Below are positions 25,134 to 34,490 of a stretch of 64,000 nt of DNA, piece after piece. The notes under the pieces are model-generated. The model was not told where the DNA came from, made no database searches, and saw only the letters and a list, made by a program, of their open reading frames with translations. Within the stretch, counting starts at the first letter, position 1; the number at the start of each line of letters is the position of its first letter. The DNA is from Mycolicibacterium litorale. Lineage in GTDB: Bacteria; Actinomycetota; Actinomycetes; Mycobacteriales; Mycobacteriaceae. The stretch is from positions 2,666,001 to 2,730,000 of the forward strand of contig NZ_AP022586.1 of the NCBI RefSeq assembly GCF_010731695.1. The letters run 5' to 3'. A program made the translations under genes and the position numbers.

Positions 25134-25499
25134 CCGCGGGCCCTCTCCGCAGGAGAAGCCTCACCGCACACGTCTCTGGCGACCGATCAACGACAGGCTC
25201 ACGAGATCGACGGGGCGCGTAGCGCGGCGGGGCGTTCCTTGCGGCGGCTCGCCGCCGTTTAGGAAGTGGGCGCGGCGACGATCACTGCGTTGAACAAGCT
25301 CCGCGCCGTTGCTGCCGTGCTGAATCTGCCTGCAGTAGAATCATTTCCAATAATCCGCAGGCTCGCTACCGTTCGGCTCGCCCCGGCCGCGGACGGTGCT
25401 GGTGCAGAGCCCGGCGAAGCCGCCAGCGGCATCCCTCGGCCCGTCGGCCCGCGAGGCTGTGCCGTCGTCGAGTGATACGGCTCTCCGGGGTGGAGTCTG
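25134..25499. other. Intergenic stretch with a weak terminator-like hairpin
   Basis: A 6-bp GC stem (25242-25247 with 25252-25257, loop CTCG) followed by TTT may end the upstream operon. No gene is recognised in the rest. Confidence 0.4.
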
Positions 25500-25796
25500 T
25501 CAGCATCGCGCGAGGACATACGCGCTCGAACCGTTCAATAGCTCCTCCCGATCACCGCCCGTTGCATCTATCGACGAGATCGCGCGGCCTGGCCGGACGG
25601 CGGCAACACCACACTGATCGAGTGGCAGCGTGCCCATCTTGTCGAGAATCACCTCATAGCCATGCTTCTGCAGAAAGTCGACGACATCCTGGGCTGACCG
25701 GGCGCCGGATGGTGCAGGGGTAGACGGAGCGGCGGTGGCGATCGACACCGCTGCCAAAAGCGTGGCGACCGAGGCGATTGATCCGATCTTGGCCAC
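25500..25796 (-). CDS. Small secreted protein behind a CsoR-type operator
   Basis: A 98-residue protein from GTG 25796 (after GAAAGGCGAC). It has a signal peptide IGSIASVATLLAAVSIATAAPSTPA and a mature region SAQDVVDFLQKHGYEVILDKMGT with one early and one C-terminal Cys. No family is recognised. The leader and first codons (GAAAGGCGAC, three bases, GTG, R-C-C, AA(A/G)) mirror those of the gene at 18956, so the two promoters look like copies of one module. The operator ATACCCCTAGTGGGTAT lies 59 bases upstream of the GTG. Confidence 0.65.
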   Translation of the reverse strand: MAKIGSIASVATLLAAVSIATAAPSTPAPSGARSAQDVVDFLQKHGYEVILDKMGTLPLDQCGVAAVRPGRAISSIDATGGDREELLNGSSAYVLARC

Positions 25797-25854
25797 TGCG
25801 TCGCCTTTCCCACGTGAACCTGCCCCGGATGACGGCGAAGCCCCTCTGGGAACC

Positions 25855-25871
25855 ATACCCCTAGTGGGTAT
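25855..25871 (-). promoter_or_regulatory. CsoR-type operator
   Basis: ATACCCCTAGTGGGTAT, a 17-base palindrome upstream of the minus-strand secreted-protein gene at 25796. Confidence 0.7.
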
Positions 25872-26190
25872 AGCGCGGATGGTACGACCCCCCGGGCGTC
25901 AGGGGAAAGTCGCCTCTGTGCCGTCAGCCCACACGTCACACCTGTCCGCGCCTCGGAATCCATCCGGACCGCAATCAAAACATCACCGCTGCAGCAGTTG
26001 TCGTGGCCAGCCGCGCCATCATCTCGCCCCGGCACAGCCGTGACGTCACCCGATCCTGCACATGGCCCGGTCACTGACACCGGGACCATGCTGGACGTGC
26101 CTGCGACGCAACACTTTTGGAATGCACGTCCACTGGGGCAATCCCATGGCGTTCAACTGCGAGCGTCAACAGTCGCGTGCATGTCTGCAT

Positions 26191-26207
26191 ATACTCCCTA
26201 CGGGTAT
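26191..26207 (+). promoter_or_regulatory. CsoR-type operator upstream of mmpS-mmpL
   Basis: ATACTCCCTACGGGTAT, 105 bases before the mmpS start at 26313. Confidence 0.65.
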
Positions 26208-26312
26208 GGGGTGTACGCTCCACGGCAGAGGTGAAACACGTTGGCGCAGGCGGGCAGCGCCTCGATTCTGCGGTTGTTCACGCCGATATGGCAGACGTTG
26301 AAGGGACGAGAG

Positions 26313-26738
26313 ATGTTTCGGGTCGTGCAGCGCATGTGGATACCGATGGTGGTGGTAGTAGTGGTCGCGGTCGCAGTGTTTGCGGTGATTCGGCTGCAAG
26401 GGGTCGCCGGATCCACGACAGCCGGTCCGAGCGCCATCAGGGATGGATCGGAGCCCGTCATTCCCAAAGACGTGATCTATGAGGTGTTCGGCCCCTCGGG
26501 AACGACAGGCCAGGCGAACTTCCTCGACGAGCATGCTCAGCCGCAGCGTGCGAACTTCACCACATTGCCGTGGTCGTACACGATCTCGACAAGACTGATG
26601 TCGGTCTTCGCCAATGTGGTCGCGCAGGGCGACAGCGGCACGCTCGGCTGCCGGATCACCATCAATGGCGTCGTTCGCGACGAGCAGTCGGCGACCGCCC
26701 ATAACGCCCAGGTCTTCTGCTTGGTGAAATCCGCATGA
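26313..26738 (+). CDS. MmpS-family accessory protein
   Basis: A 141-residue protein with one N-terminal transmembrane helix (WIPMVVVVVVAVAVFAVIRL, residues 8-27) and a periplasmic beta-sandwich domain typical of MmpS: VIYEVFGPSGTTGQANFLDEHAQPQ, LPWSYTISTRL, VVAQGDSGTLGCRITINGVVRDEQ and a second Cys (FCLVK) expected to pair with the first. MmpS proteins assist a partner MmpL. The start at 26313 follows AAGGGACGAG. It overlaps the mmpL start by four bases (ATGA), so translation is coupled. Confidence 0.9.
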   Translation: MFRVVQRMWIPMVVVVVVAVAVFAVIRLQGVAGSTTAGPSAIRDGSEPVIPKDVIYEVFGPSGTTGQANFLDEHAQPQRANFTTLPWSYTISTRLMSVFANVVAQGDSGTLGCRITINGVVRDEQSATAHNAQVFCLVKSA

Positions 26739-29617
26739 GCAAACACATGGCCGCTGCCAAGGCGTCCCGCATCGCGTCGACCGTCCGCCGGGTGCCCGGT
26801 CTGATGATCGTGGCCTGGCTGGTAGCGATGGTGGCGGTGAGTGTCGTTGTGCCGTCGCTCGAAAAGGTCGGCCAAGCGAACTTGGTTTCGCTGGCGCCCG
26901 AGGATGCGCCGTCTTATGCGGCGCTCAAGAAGCTGGGCGAAGAGTTCGATCAGTTCGGCTTCGACAGCATGGTCATGGTGCTGCTGGAAAGCGATACCGA
27001 ACTCGGCGATGAGGCGCGCGACTACTACCGTGGCCTGGTCGCGCAGTTCAAGGACGACCGAGAGCATGTCGACCACGTTCAGGACTTCTGGGGCGACCGC
27101 GTCACGGCGGGCGCATCGCAGAGCATGGACGGTAAGGCTGCCTACGTGTTGTTGAATATGGTTGGTGACCAAGGGACGACGCCAGCCAAGAAGTCCGTTG
27201 AATCGGTGCGCGAAATCGTCGATCGCAGCAATCCGCCGCCTGGGCTGAAGGTTTACGTCACCGGTCCGGCCGCGCTCACGATGGATTTGAATTCCGCCGC
27301 TGACGAGAGCCAGCTGATGATGACGTTGATCACCTTCGCGATCATCGCTCTCATCCTGTTGATCATCTATCGCTCTTTCGCGACGATGTTGCTCGTCACG
27401 ATCACGGTCTTTGTCGAGCTCAGTGTCGCGCGCGGCGTGGTTGCCATCCTCGGGCACTACCAAATCATGGAATTGTCGAATCTCGCGGTGAACCTGCTGA
27501 CGATGCTGGGTATCGCGGCAGCGACCGACTACGCGATCTTCTTCCTCGGCCGATACCACGAGGCGCGGGCGGCCGGCCAGGATCGTATTGCGGCCTATTA
27601 CACGACATATCATAGCGTTTCGCATGTCGTCCTAGGGTCGGGTTTGGCGATCGCCGGTGCGACTTTCTGCCTGACGTTCACCCGGCTGCCGTACTTCGCA
27701 GCGGTGGGTATTCCGAACGCCGTGGCCATGCTTGTCATCGTCGCCACGGCACTCACGCTCACTCCGGCGGTGCTGCTGGTGGGCACCCGCTTCGGGTTGC
27801 TCGAATCAAAGCGCAAGATCAAGACCCGGGGATGGCGCCGGATCGGCACCGGCCTTGTGCGCTGGCCGAAACCGATTCTCGTCGTAACGATGATCGTCTC
27901 GCTGATCGGTCTAGGGGTGCTGCCGTCGTACACGGTGAATTACAACGACCGGTATTACGTCCCAGACAGGATGCCCTCCATTCAGGGCTATCAGGCGTCG
28001 GACAGGCATTTTTCGAAGGCCAAAATGGACCCGGACATCCTGCTGGTCGTCGCCGATCAGGATCTACGCACCCCCGCCAACATGCTGATCCTGGACAGGA
28101 TCGCGAGAAACGTTCTGCGGGTGAAGGGAATCAACAGAGTGCAAAGCATCACCCGCCCCTTGGGGGTGCCGATCGACCACAGCTCGATTCCGTTCCAGGT
28201 GAGCATGCAGTCGGTGTCGATGACCGAGAACCTGCAGTATATGAAGGACCGCATGAGCGATATGCTCGGAATGACCGACGAACTCGGTGCGATGATCGGC
28301 ATCATGGAACGCATGCACGGCCTCATGCAGCAACAGGCCGACATCACCCACGACATGGTCGGCGATGCAAATGACTTGAAGGCGACCGCCGACGAAATGC
28401 GCGACCACATGGCCAATTTCGACGATTTCTGGCGGCCAATGCGGAATTATCTGTACTGGGAACCGCACTGCGCCAACATCCCGATCTGCTTCTCGACGCG
28501 GTCATTGTTCGACGGCCTCGACGGAATCGACAAGCTCAGCGACAACATGTCGTCGATGTTGGTCAATCTGGAGAAGATGGATGAGCTGATGCCGCAGCTG
28601 GTTGCGCAGTTGCCGCCGATGATCGCAATTGCCAAGAACATCCAGTCCACCATGCTGACCCTGCACAGCAGCTTCAACGGGCTGATCGAGCAGATCAGTC
28701 GCATGACCGACACGGCGACGGCCATGGGTCAGGCCTTCGATGCCGCGAAAAACGACGACTACTTCTACCTGCCGCCGGAGGCCTTCGACAACGCCGACTT
28801 CCAGAAGGGCCTCAAGCTGCTGGTATCACCGGACGGCAGGTCTGCGCAGATGATCATCACCCATGAGGGTGATCCGGCGGGACCTGAAGCGATCGCCACG
28901 ACGTCGGCGGAGCTGGCTGCGGCGAAGGAAGCCATCAAGACCACGCCGCTGGAGGGGTCCGAGCTCTATCTTGGCGGTACCGCTGCGACCTATCACGACA
29001 TCGAGGAGTTCACGAAGTACGACCTGATGATCGTCGTGATCGCGGCGCTCAGTCTGATTTTGATCATCATGCTGGTCATGACGAGAAGCATCGTCGCGGC
29101 TACGGTGATCGTTGGAACGATTGCGATCTCGCTGGGTTCATCGTTCGGGCTCTCGGTGCTCTTATGGCAGCACATTCTCGGCCAGCAGCTGCACTGGTTC
29201 GTGCTACCGATCACCGTCATCATCTTGTTGGCGGTGGGATCGGACTACAACCTGCTGCTGGTGTCGCGGTTCAAGGAAGAGTTGCACGCCGGCCTGAATA
29301 CGTCGATCATCCGCGGGGTCGCCGGCTCCGGGACTGTGGCCACGCAGGCGGGTTTGGTGTTCGCGATCACCATGGGCTCAATGATCACCAACGACCTGAT
29401 CGCCATCGGTCAGGTGGGATCTGCGATCTGTCTGGGCCTGTTGTTCGACACCTTCGTGATCCGCGCGTTCATGACCCCGACGGTAGCGGCGCTGCTGGGA
29501 CGCTGGTTCTGGTGGCCGATCAAGGTGCTCCCCACCTCGGTGATCAGTCGGAGAGCCGCCGCAGCCAACGATCCCCCCGGCGAGGGCACCACCGAGATTT
29601 CGGTTCCGGCCCACTGA
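26735..29617 (+). CDS. MmpL-family RND transporter
   Basis: A 960-residue inner-membrane RND protein with the MmpL layout: TM1 near residues 20-40, a first periplasmic domain, TM2-6 (about 195-375), a second periplasmic domain with long Met-rich helical stretches (MKDRMSDMLGMTDELGAMIGIMERMHGLMQQQ), TM7-12 (about 770-940) and a closing AALLGRWFWWPIKV. The proton-relay DY pairs are present in TM4 (AATDYAIFFLGRY) and TM10 (GSDYNLLLVSRFKEE). MmpLs export lipids, siderophores or drugs. Placement behind a CsoR-type operator and upstream of copZ-copA suggests a metal-linked cargo, which is inference. Confidence 0.93.
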   Translation: MSKHMAAAKASRIASTVRRVPGLMIVAWLVAMVAVSVVVPSLEKVGQANLVSLAPEDAPSYAALKKLGEEFDQFGFDSMVMVLLESDTELGDEARDYYRGLVAQFKDDREHVDHVQDFWGDRVTAGASQSMDGKAAYVLLNMVGDQGTTPAKKSVESVREIVDRSNPPPGLKVYVTGPAALTMDLNSAADESQLMMTLITFAIIALILLIIYRSFATMLLVTITVFVELSVARGVVAILGHYQIMELSNLAVNLLTMLGIAAATDYAIFFLGRYHEARAAGQDRIAAYYTTYHSVSHVVLGSGLAIAGATFCLTFTRLPYFAAVGIPNAVAMLVIVATALTLTPAVLLVGTRFGLLESKRKIKTRGWRRIGTGLVRWPKPILVVTMIVSLIGLGVLPSYTVNYNDRYYVPDRMPSIQGYQASDRHFSKAKMDPDILLVVADQDLRTPANMLILDRIARNVLRVKGINRVQSITRPLGVPIDHSSIPFQVSMQSVSMTENLQYMKDRMSDMLGMTDELGAMIGIMERMHGLMQQQADITHDMVGDANDLKATADEMRDHMANFDDFWRPMRNYLYWEPHCANIPICFSTRSLFDGLDGIDKLSDNMSSMLVNLEKMDELMPQLVAQLPPMIAIAKNIQSTMLTLHSSFNGLIEQISRMTDTATAMGQAFDAAKNDDYFYLPPEAFDNADFQKGLKLLVSPDGRSAQMIITHEGDPAGPEAIATTSAELAAAKEAIKTTPLEGSELYLGGTAATYHDIEEFTKYDLMIVVIAALSLILIIMLVMTRSIVAATVIVGTIAISLGSSFGLSVLLWQHILGQQLHWFVLPITVIILLAVGSDYNLLLVSRFKEELHAGLNTSIIRGVAGSGTVATQAGLVFAITMGSMITNDLIAIGQVGSAICLGLLFDTFVIRAFMTPTVAALLGRWFWWPIKVLPTSVISRRAAAANDPPGEGTTEISVPAH

Positions 29618-29733
29618 GTCTCGTCCCGGGTTCCGCCCACCGCCGCCGGCAGGGCTTGCCCGCCATCCAATGGTTCAGCTCGGACGTAAGGCGACACCCT
29701 CGCGCAAGCATGCGGTCCGGCCGGCTTGACTAA

Positions 29734-29786
29734 ATACCCCATGGGGGTATGGTGTTGTACGTACACCGCATACCCCCATGGGGTAT
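29734..29786 (+). promoter_or_regulatory. Two mirror-image CsoR-type operators before copZ-copA
   Basis: ATACCCCATGGGGGTAT (29734-29750) and ATACCCCCATGGGGTAT (29770-29786) are exact reverse complements of each other, 36 bases apart start to start. They are the best-conserved pair in the window. Confidence 0.8.
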
Positions 29787-29811
29787 CCAAGCAGAATGTG
29801 AAGAGGAGCCC

Positions 29812-30021
29812 ATGACCACGACCACGTACCAAGTGACCGGAATGTCCTGCGCACATTGCGAGGGCGCCATCACCCAGGAAGTCAGCCAGATCGGCGGGGT
29901 CGAGAACATCGAAATATCGTCAGCCACAGGCATACTGACGGTAACCAGCGCGGGCGAACTTGACGACGCTGCGGTCTTGGCTGCCGTCGAGGCAGCCGGG
30001 TACACCGGGGTGCGCACCTGA
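29812..30021 (+). CDS. copZ: CopZ-like copper chaperone (HMA domain)
   Basis: A 69-residue single HMA domain with MSCAHC at residues 12-17, the Cu(I)-binding M-x-C-x2-C motif, in a betaalphabetabetaalphabeta-length chain ending AAVEAAGYTGV. It should deliver Cu(I) to the CopA ATPase encoded two genes downstream and possibly to the CsoR sensors. The start at 29812 follows GAGGAGCC. It sits immediately after two operators and one base before the next gene, so it is promoter-proximal in a copper-inducible unit. Confidence 0.92.
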   Translation: MTTTTYQVTGMSCAHCEGAITQEVSQIGGVENIEISSATGILTVTSAGELDDAAVLAAVEAAGYTGVRT

Positions 30022-30022
30022 C

Positions 30023-30991
30023 ATGCGCGCACCATCCAAGCTCGGGTTGTACGTCTTAGGCCTGGCCGCGATCTTCGTCGTCGGCTTCGTCGGCGCCCGC
30101 GCATTCATCCCCACGGACGCGTCCGCGTCGTGGACGAAGCAAGCAGAGGAAGCGCAGATGGATCACGGAGCACAACACCACTCCGACACCACCGGATCGC
30201 CGTCCTCGGTCGAGATGTCCGGTCTGTCGATCGAACGCAGCGGTTATCAGATCCGCGACGTGGTAGCCCCCGGCGCGATCGGGCAGGACGGGAAGCTGTC
30301 GTTCCGTTTGACCGGTCCGGGCGGAGCTGCGGTCACCGAGTACGACACCGCCCACGATAAGGACTTGCACCTGATCGTCGTCCGTAGCGACGGTGCCGAG
30401 TTCCGGCATGTGCACCCCACCTACGACGGTGACGGATCATGGTCGTTGCCGTGGCGGTGGAATGCGGCAGGCTCCTACAGGCTCTACGCCGACGTCGTTC
30501 CGAGCGAACTGGGCAGCAATGTGACGCTGACGTCGACCACTTCGGTCGCCGGCGACTTCGTACCGAGGCCGCTGCCGCCCGTATCCGCTGTCGCCACGGT
30601 CGACGGTTACACCGTGACACTCGACGGGTCGCTCGGCGTCGGCACGAGTTCGACCCTGACGTTCACCGTCACGCGCGCGGGGCAGCCGGTGAATACGCTC
30701 GAGCCATATCTTGCCGCTTATGGGCACCTGGTGGCGCTGCGTGTAGGTGATCTCGGCTACCTGCACGTGCACCCGATGGGTGAGCCGGGCGACGGAGTCA
30801 CCCAGCCCGGCCCCAACATCGATTTCATGGCGGCCGCACCCACCGACGGCACGTACCTGCTGTACCTGGACTTCAAGGTGGCCGGGCAGGTCCGCACCGC
30901 AGAGTTCACAGTCACCGCAGCACCAGCCGCGACTCCCGGCGATACCACCGGCGGCTCGCCCGAGCACGGCCACTCCGGCGCCGGTCACTGA
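30023..30991 (+). CDS. Membrane-anchored extracytoplasmic HVHP-motif protein
   Basis: A 322-residue protein: N-terminal anchor or uncleaved signal (LGLYVLGLAAIFVVGFVGARAF), an early DHGAQHH cluster, then two Ig/cupredoxin-like beta domains. Each domain ends in a LHLIVVRSDGAEFRHVHPTYDG or VALRVGDLGYLHVHPMGEP segment, so the HVHP motif recurs, and the C-terminus is EHGHSGAGH. The His clusters suggest periplasmic metal binding. It lies between the chaperone and the ATPase in the same unit, so a role in trapping or relaying exported copper is likely but inferred. The start at 30023 overlaps nothing and follows the CopZ stop by one base. Confidence 0.8.
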   Translation: MRAPSKLGLYVLGLAAIFVVGFVGARAFIPTDASASWTKQAEEAQMDHGAQHHSDTTGSPSSVEMSGLSIERSGYQIRDVVAPGAIGQDGKLSFRLTGPGGAAVTEYDTAHDKDLHLIVVRSDGAEFRHVHPTYDGDGSWSLPWRWNAAGSYRLYADVVPSELGSNVTLTSTTSVAGDFVPRPLPPVSAVATVDGYTVTLDGSLGVGTSSTLTFTVTRAGQPVNTLEPYLAAYGHLVALRVGDLGYLHVHPMGEPGDGVTQPGPNIDFMAAAPTDGTYLLYLDFKVAGQVRTAEFTVTAAPAATPGDTTGGSPEHGHSGAGH

Positions 30992-31019
30992 CCGGTAGCA
31001 CGATGGAAGGACCTATCAC

Positions 31020-33317
31020 ATGACGACCTCGCCCGCGCATGCGGACACTGTCGAACTCGACATCAGCGGCATGACCTGTGCGTCATGCGCCATGCGGATC
31101 GAGAAGACGCTCAACAAGCTCGACGGCGTCTCGGCGACGGTGAACTACGCCACCGAGAAGGCCCGCGTCAGTACCCCGCCCGGATTCGACACCGCGGTCC
31201 TGATCGCCGAGGTCGAGAAGACCGGTTACGGCGCCGCTGTGCCGGCCGCCAAGAACTCAGCATCGGATGCCGATGAAGAGCGTGACGATCCCGAGCTGAC
31301 GACCCTGCGCAACCGCCTGATGGGCTCGATCGTGCTGTCGGTGCCGGTGATCGTCCTTGCGATGGCTCCGGCGCTCCAGTTCACCTACTGGCAGTGGGCG
31401 TCATTGGCGCTCGCCGCGCCGGTGATCGTGTGGGCCGCATGGCCGTTCCACAAGGCCGCAGTCGCCAACCTCCGGCACGGCGCCGCGACGATGGACACTC
31501 TCATCTCCGTGGGCACCTCCGCGGCATTCCTGTGGTCGCTGTATACGCTGTTCTTCGGCACCGCCGGGGTACCCGGCATGACGCACGCGTTCGAGTTCAC
31601 CATCGCCCCCGGGGACGGGTCCGCCAATATCTATCTGGAGGTCGCTGCCGGCGTCACCGCGTTTGTCCTGGCCGGACGCTACTTCGAGAAACGATCGAAG
31701 CGCCAAGCCGGTGCGGCCATGCGGGCACTTCTGGAGTTGGGCGCCAAAGACGTTGCGGTACTGCGCAATGGCCTCGAGACCCGAATTCCGACCGAGGGTC
31801 TGGTAGTCGGCGACGAGTTCATAGTGCGGCCGGGCGAGAAGATCGCCACCGACGGCGTCATCGTCGACGGGACTTCTGCGGTCGACGCGTCAATGCTCAC
31901 CGGTGAATCGGTGCCGGTCGAAGTCAGCGAAGGCGATACCGTGGTCGGCGCAACGGTGAACGCCGGCGGACGCCTGGTAGTGCGTGCCACCCGGGTCGGA
32001 TCGGACACTCAGCTCGCGCAGATGGCGAAACTGGTCGAGGATGCGCAATCCGGCAAGGCAGAGGTGCAGCGCCTGGCGGACAAGATCTCCGGTGTCTTCG
32101 TGCCGATCGTGATCGGTATCGCTGTCGCCACCCTCGCGGTGTGGCTCGGCGGCGGGTTCGGAATCTCGGCCGCGTTCACCGCTGCCGTCGCAGTGTTGAT
32201 CATCGCCTGCCCCTGTGCACTCGGCTTGGCGACCCCGACCGCACTCTTGGTCGGCACCGGCCGCGGCGCCCAACTCGGCATTCTGATCAAGGGCCCCGAG
32301 GTGCTCGAATCGACCCGCAAGATCGACACCATCGTGCTCGACAAGACCGGAACGGTCACCACCGGCAAAATGACCCTGCTCGGCGTCACCCCCACCGCTG
32401 ACACCAGCGAGACCGTGGTCCTGCGGCTCGCAGGGGCCATCGAGGACGCATCCGAACACCCGATCGCTCAGGCGATCGCCAGAGGCGCAGCACAGCGGGT
32501 TGGCACTCTGCCCACCCCAGAGTCCTTCAAGAACATCGAAGGCCGGGGCGTGCAGGGCATCGTCGACGGTCACCTAGTGGTAGTGGGACGAGCGTCATTG
32601 CTCGAGGACTGGTCTATCACGCTGAACACAGACCTGATCGCCGCCAAGGATGCTGCCGAGAAGGCCGGCCAGACCGCGGTTGTGGTCGCCTGGGACGGAG
32701 CCGCCCGCGGCGTGCTGGTGGTCGCCGACGCTGTCAAGGGCACCAGCGCTGAAGCCATCGGCCAGCTCAAGGCTTTGGGCTTGACCCCGGTGCTGTTGAC
32801 CGGCGACAACCGAACCGTCGCTGAACAGGTCGCTCAGCAGGTCGGGATCGAGCAGGTCGTCGCCGAAGTCCTGCCACGGGAGAAGGTCGACGTCGTGTGC
32901 CGCCTGCAAGCCGAGGGCAAGGTCGTCGCTATGGTCGGCGACGGCGTCAACGACGCCGCCGCACTCGCGCAAGCAGATCTCGGCCTGGCGATGGGCACCG
33001 GAACCGACGCTGCAATCGAAGCCGCTGACCTGACCCTGGTGCGCGGCGACCTTCGATCGGCCGCCGACGCGATACGGCTGGCACGTCGGACATTGTCGAC
33101 GATCAAGGTCAACCTGTTCTGGGCGTTCGCCTACAACGTGGCCGCGATCCCACTGGCCGCGCTCGGGCTACTCAACCCGATGCTCGCCGGTGCCGCGATG
33201 GCCTTCTCCAGCATCTTCGTCGTCAGCAACAGCCTACGGCTGCGAGCTTTCCGTTCCCAAGCTGACAGCTCTGCCGATGTCGACCCGCGACCTACGTCGG
33301 CGCCGCAGTTGGTATGA
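31020..33317 (+). CDS. copA: Cu(I)-exporting P1B-type ATPase
   Basis: A 765-residue inner-membrane ATPase. Domain order: HMA with MTCASC (about residues 18-23), MA-MB helices, TM region, actuator loop with MLTGESVPV, the metal-site helix [10 protein letters not shown] (CPC = Cu/Ag transport), phosphorylation [10 protein letters not shown], the HP motif EHPIAQAI, and hinge [10 protein letters not shown]. It matches CopA/CtpV type Cu(I) exporters. It is the last gene of the operator-controlled copZ-HVHP-copA unit; the start at 31020 is preceded by GGAAGGACC. The defective ATPase at 16235 shows the island once carried a second exporter. Confidence 0.95.
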   Translation: MTTSPAHADTVELDISGMTCASCAMRIEKTLNKLDGVSATVNYATEKARVSTPPGFDTAVLIAEVEKTGYGAAVPAAKNSASDADEERDDPELTTLRNRLMGSIVLSVPVIVLAMAPALQFTYWQWASLALAAPVIVWAAWPFHKAAVANLRHGAATMDTLISVGTSAAFLWSLYTLFFGTAGVPGMTHAFEFTIAPGDGSANIYLEVAAGVTAFVLAGRYFEKRSKRQAGAAMRALLELGAKDVAVLRNGLETRIPTEGLVVGDEFIVRPGEKIATDGVIVDGTSAVDASMLTGESVPVEVSEGDTVVGATVNAGGRLVVRATRVGSDTQLAQMAKLVEDAQSGKAEVQRLADKISGVFVPIVIGIAVATLAVWLGGGFGISAAFTAAVAVLIIACPCALGLATPTALLVGTGRGAQLGILIKGPEVLESTRKIDTIVLDKTGTVTTGKMTLLGVTPTADTSETVVLRLAGAIEDASEHPIAQAIARGAAQRVGTLPTPESFKNIEGRGVQGIVDGHLVVVGRASLLEDWSITLNTDLIAAKDAAEKAGQTAVVVAWDGAARGVLVVADAVKGTSAEAIGQLKALGLTPVLLTGDNRTVAEQVAQQVGIEQVVAEVLPREKVDVVCRLQAEGKVVAMVGDGVNDAAALAQADLGLAMGTGTDAAIEAADLTLVRGDLRSAADAIRLARRTLSTIKVNLFWAFAYNVAAIPLAALGLLNPMLAGAAMAFSSIFVVSNSLRLRAFRSQADSSADVDPRPTSAPQLV

Positions 33318-33590
33318 GGGTTACGACGATTCACACCCTGACCTACTGGAGCGCCATGGCCGACAAGTTGCCTTCCGGTCAACCAGCCGACCGGCGGGGA
33401 TGTGAACCGTCCGACGGCCGCTGCAGTCGTCGTCGCAGGTTCGGGTCCCCTCTGGCCACACTGGCGACTAGGGCGGCGGGCCAACTAGGCGCCGGCGGAG
33501 GCGACGCGCGACGCCTCACGGTGTGACGACCAACGGTGTTGATTGACAAACGGATTCGTGAACCGCTCCAAAGTATCGAGAGGTCAGTTG

Positions 33591-34283
33591 ATGGGTGTGG
33601 GCACGGCGACCGATGAACTGATGACGAGCGCAGGCGACCTCGCGGCGCGCTTCACCCACGACGTGCTCCCGCTGGTTGACACGCTCTACCGCGCCGCCAG
33701 CCGTTACACCACCACCGCGGCCGACGCCGAGGACCTGGTCCAGGAGACGCTGACCAAGGCGTATGCCGGGTTCCACTCCTACACCGACGGCACCAACCTG
33801 CGGGCGTGGTTGCTGCGCATCATGACCAACGTCTGGATCTCCTCCTACCGCGCCGCCCAGCGCCGCCCGGACGAGGTCGGCGCCGAGGTCACCGACGCCC
33901 AACTGGCCGCGGTGGCCGCCCACACCTCCACCGGGCTGCTGTCGGCGGAACTCGCCGCGCTGGAGGCGATGGGCGACGACGAGGTGCGCGCGGCGCTGGC
34001 GGATCTGCACGTCGGCCAGCGGCTGGTGGTCTACTACGCCGACGTGCAAGGGCTGCGCTACAGGGAGATTGCGGCGGTCCTCGACATCCCCCTGGGCACG
34101 GTGATGTCACGGCTACACCGTGGGCGGAGCCAGTTGCGCCGACTGCTCACCGACGTCGCGATTGCGCGGGGTTACCTCCCCGCGATCAGTGCCGCTGCAG
34201 CGCCGGATGAATTCAGTACTGGCCTCGCGCGATGTCATGGGCCGGCAGATCGAACGCCATGGCCTAGACGAGCGGCTGGATGA
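33591..34283 (+). CDS. ECF sigma factor
   Basis: A 230-residue group 4 sigma factor: region 2 (LPLVDTLYRAASRYTTTAADAEDLVQETLTKAYAGF..LRAWLLRIMTNVW) and region 4 (LADLHVGQRLVVYYADVQGLRYREIAAVLDIPLGTVMSRLHRGRSQLRR), resembling the SigH/SigE-like SigR group. No anti-sigma (ZAS, HxxxCxxC) gene is adjacent. The 30 residues after region 4 are unusual and may be an extension created by frame drift. The start at 33591 follows GAGAGGTC. It lies between copA and a two-component system, so it may drive island or core stress genes. Confidence 0.87.
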   Translation: MGVGTATDELMTSAGDLAARFTHDVLPLVDTLYRAASRYTTTAADAEDLVQETLTKAYAGFHSYTDGTNLRAWLLRIMTNVWISSYRAAQRRPDEVGAEVTDAQLAAVAAHTSTGLLSAELAALEAMGDDEVRAALADLHVGQRLVVYYADVQGLRYREIAAVLDIPLGTVMSRLHRGRSQLRRLLTDVAIARGYLPAISAAAAPDEFSTGLARCHGPADRTPWPRRAAG

Positions 34284-34490
34284 TCGACGACGGCTGGTAG
34301 CGCACTGGTGCCGGCGGCACCAGCCTTTCGACACGTATGACGGAGATCTCGCTAAGTGCCCCAGGCTGATAACCGAACGTACTGTACGGATGCGAGGAGG
34401 ATGGTCAGTTCCCAGCTGAGAAATGCCAGAGATCGAGCAGCTCCGGAAACCGCGCGCCGCCGCGGCCGCATTGCGGGCACCATATTGGAC

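Noticed and set aside
29734..29786. Mirror-image GC palindromes as a transcription terminator after mmpL
   Set aside because: Same 17-base form as seven other sites and followed by AT-poor sequence; operator is the better reading.
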